Of a stretch of DNA of 8,244 nt, positions 7,505 through 8,244 are shown one piece after another; within the stretch, counting starts at the first letter, position 1; every line of letters starts with the position of its first letter. The DNA comes from an uncultured Bacillota bacterium (GTDB lineage Bacteria; Bacillota; Clostridia; Peptostreptococcales; Anaerovoracaceae). The notes beneath the pieces were generated by a model. The model worked only from the letters and a program-made list of their open reading frames with translations, did no database searches and had not been told where the DNA came from. The stretch spans positions 1-8,244 of the forward strand of contig CAMJRV010000090.1 in NCBI GenBank assembly GCA_946408315.1, given 5' to 3'. The position numbers were made by a program, and so were the translations under genes.

Positions 7505-7545
7505 ACATGTGTGTTTTATTATTGAAACACACATGTTTCTTTTTT
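7505..7545 (+). terminator. Intrinsic terminator of the sigma-54 activator gene
   Basis: A perfect 12-bp stem (7505-7516 with 7525-7536, ACATGTGTGTTT and its complement) with an 8-nt loop is followed at once by TTCTTTTTT (7537-7545). It starts 15 bases after the regulator's stop codon and should separate that transcript from the dehydrogenase gene. Confidence 0.9.
7522..7539. promoter_or_regulatory. Palindromic TTGAAAC-N6-GTTTC site (distal putative activator site)
   Basis: TTGAAAC (7522-7528) faces GTTTC (7535-7539) across ACACAT. The site shares TTGAAAC and CATGTTTC with the proximal palindrome at 7653-7673. Its centre is about 180 bp upstream of the expected sigma-54 start point, a normal distance for an upstream activator sequence. 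It overlaps the loop, 3' arm and U-tract of the terminator, so part of the symmetry could be incidental. Another half site, TTGAAAC, follows at 7544-7550. Confidence 0.45.
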
Positions 7546-7583
7546 GAAACAAAAAAGCCGGAAAAAGATTGAAAACAGCCAAC

Positions 7584-7603
7584 TTGTTTCAAAATTAAAA
7601 CAA
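7584..7603. promoter_or_regulatory. Palindromic TTGTTTC/AAAACAA site (middle putative activator site)
   Basis: This is a 20-bp imperfect palindrome with TTGTTT on the left and AAACAA on the right, symmetric at 16 of 20 positions. It contains a GTTTCAA half site at 7586-7592. It is centred about 120 bp upstream of the expected sigma-54 start point. Low-complexity A/T sequence makes chance symmetry possible. Confidence 0.4.
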
Positions 7604-7652
7604 ATCTCTTTTTTTATAATCAGAAAATAGGAGGTCAAAACTTGTAAAGTGC

Positions 7653-7673
7653 TTGAAACTGCTCATGTTTCAA
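7653..7673. promoter_or_regulatory. Perfect TTGAAAC-N7-GTTTCAA palindrome (proximal putative activator site)
   Basis: TTGAAAC (7653-7659) and GTTTCAA (7667-7673) form a perfect 7+7 inverted repeat with a 7-bp spacer, the shape expected for a dimeric Fis-type DNA-binding domain. It ends 12 bp before the sigma-54 -24 element. That is closer than usual for an enhancer site, so it might also act as a repressing or fine-tuning site. The adjacent activator is the obvious candidate binder. Confidence 0.6.
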
Positions 7674-7685
7674 CCTTTTTTCATG

Positions 7686-7702
7686 TTGGCACGCATATTG
7701 CT
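7686..7702 (+). promoter_or_regulatory. Sigma-54 (-24/-12) promoter
   Basis: TTGGCACG-CATA-TTGCT matches the sigma-54 consensus TGGCACG-N4-TTGCW in full. The invariant GG (7688-7689) and GC (7700-7701) are separated by exactly 10 bp. Transcription should start near 7713, about 36 bases before the TTG start of the dehydrogenase-like gene. It must be activated by an AAA+ enhancer-binding protein, and one is encoded immediately upstream. Confidence 0.93.
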
Positions 7703-7733
7703 ATTTACAAACAGCATAGACAATAGACAACCG

Positions 7734-7740
7734 AAGGAGG
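7734..7740 (+). promoter_or_regulatory. Ribosome binding site fixing a TTG start
   Basis: AAGGAGG sits 8 nt before TTG 7749. No ATG or GTG lies at a suitable distance in the frame, and the Rossmann strand begins straight after, so this site decides the unusual start codon. Confidence 0.88.
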
Positions 7741-7748
7741 TGCTGTTT

Positions 7749-8244
7749 TTGAAAGTATTAATTATCGGAGCCGGGGGACAGGGCGGAGCATGTGCATCTA
7801 TCCTGGCAAGACAGAATTGCATCGACGAAATCCGTCTGGCCGATCTGAATGAGGGTATTGCGGCAGAGGTTGCCGCTCATATCGACAGCCCAAAGATCAA
7901 AACGAGGGCGGTCAATGCATTGGATCCCGATGATGTCGCGAGAGCGGCTGACGGCGTCGATGCAGTGGTCGATATGGTTATGCCGTGGATGGTTCCCTTT
8001 GTAATGAAAGGTGCGTTAAAGGCGAAAGCAAACTATATCAATACGGCCTTTGACGCCCCCTACTGGGATGAGTTTCTTGCGGGGAAGGGAATCGAGGAGC
8101 TGACCCTTTGCAAAGAGTTTAAGGAAGCTGGATTGACCGCCCTGTTCGGATGCGGATTTGCACCGGGATGGACCAACGTTCTGGCGAGAAGACTTGCCAA
8201 TCGTTTAGACACGGTAGAAAGCATCAGGATGAGAATCGGTAAGG
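7749..8244 (+). CDS. Saccharopine dehydrogenase-like NAD(P)-binding protein (3' partial)
   Basis: The frame is open from TTG 7749 to the window end, giving 165 codons. It begins (M)KVLIIGAGGQGGACA, a Rossmann beta-strand and glycine-rich dinucleotide-binding loop (GAGGQGG at residues 7-13). The second strand ends in an acidic residue (RLADLN). Further features are the helix-rich VNALDPDDVARAADGVDAVVD segment, then YINTAFDAPYWDE, and FGCGFAPGWTNVLARRLA, which match saccharopine dehydrogenase/carboxynorspermidine-synthase-type oxidoreductases. These enzymes oxidise or form secondary amines linking amino acids and oxo-acids. The true substrate is not deducible from this part; catabolism of an amino acid or amine is plausible given sigma-54 control. 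The catalytic C-terminal domain lies beyond the window. It is the first gene behind the sigma-54 promoter and perhaps the first of an operon. Confidence 0.85.
   Translation, partial: MKVLIIGAGGQGGACASILARQNCIDEIRLADLNEGIAAEVAAHIDSPKIKTRAVNALDPDDVARAADGVDAVVDMVMPWMVPFVMKGALKAKANYINTAFDAPYWDEFLAGKGIEELTLCKEFKEAGLTALFGCGFAPGWTNVLARRLANRLDTVESIRMRIGK

Noticed and set aside
7266..7592. 108-residue open frame on the - strand across the regulator's 3' end
   Set aside because: It spans the terminator hairpin and the antisense of the HTH coding region, with no plausible domain.
7653..7680. TTGAAAC/GTTTCAA hairpin followed by T's as a second terminator
   Set aside because: The stem is only 7 bp and A/T-rich, the following tract is interrupted by CC, and a strong terminator already exists at 7505-7545; an operator role fits better.
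7649..7726. Possible 25-codon GTG leader peptide before the dehydrogenase gene
   Set aside because: The Shine-Dalgarno-like AGGAGG is 14 nt away, the frame crosses the sigma-54 promoter, and the sigma-54 transcript would start inside it.

Overview
The window is about 8.2 kb of mid-GC DNA with every recognisable gene on the + strand. It most likely comes from a Gram-positive anaerobe of the class Clostridia. The reasons are strong AAGGAGG-type ribosome binding sites, a TTG start, a YcxB-like membrane protein, an FHA-SEDS/penicillin-binding-protein pair, and a PAS-type sigma-54 activator next to an amino-acid-type dehydrogenase. The lineage is inferred from gene content; there is no rRNA or other marker here.

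Region 1 (1-1950) is the 3' end of a large GH94 carbohydrate-active enzyme. It resembles the C-terminal phosphorylase-like module of cyclic beta-1,2-glucan synthases, and its 5' end lies outside the window. Region 2 (1951-2295) is a 345-base gap. Most of it is one long imperfect inverted repeat (1953-2195) able to fold into a hairpin of about 240 nt, followed by two copies of an 11-bp direct repeat and an extended -10 promoter.

Region 3 (2296-6054) looks like one transcription unit for cell-envelope synthesis: a small YcxB-like membrane protein, an FHA domain fused to a SEDS (FtsW/RodA/SpoVE) glycosyltransferase, and, 1 bp after its stop, a class B penicillin-binding protein. The SEDS protein and PBP are expected to act as a polymerase/transpeptidase pair, with the FHA domain as a possible phosphothreonine-dependent input.

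Region 4 (6101-8244) is a regulatory module. A PAS-AAA+-Fis enhancer-binding protein ends in a strong intrinsic terminator. The 259-bp AT-rich gap after it holds an excellent -24/-12 sigma-54 promoter (7686-7702) and three palindromic TTGAAAC/GTTTCAA-type sites. It leads into a TTG-started saccharopine-dehydrogenase-like gene that runs off the window end. The simplest reading is that the activator senses a ligand through its PAS domain, binds the GTTTCAA sites and switches on the dehydrogenase gene.

The items most worth follow-up are the long inverted repeat, the GTTTCAA site array (one copy embedded in the terminator of the regulator gene), and the FHA-SEDS fusion with its compact partner PBP. 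No CRISPR array, tRNA, rRNA or transposase gene was seen.
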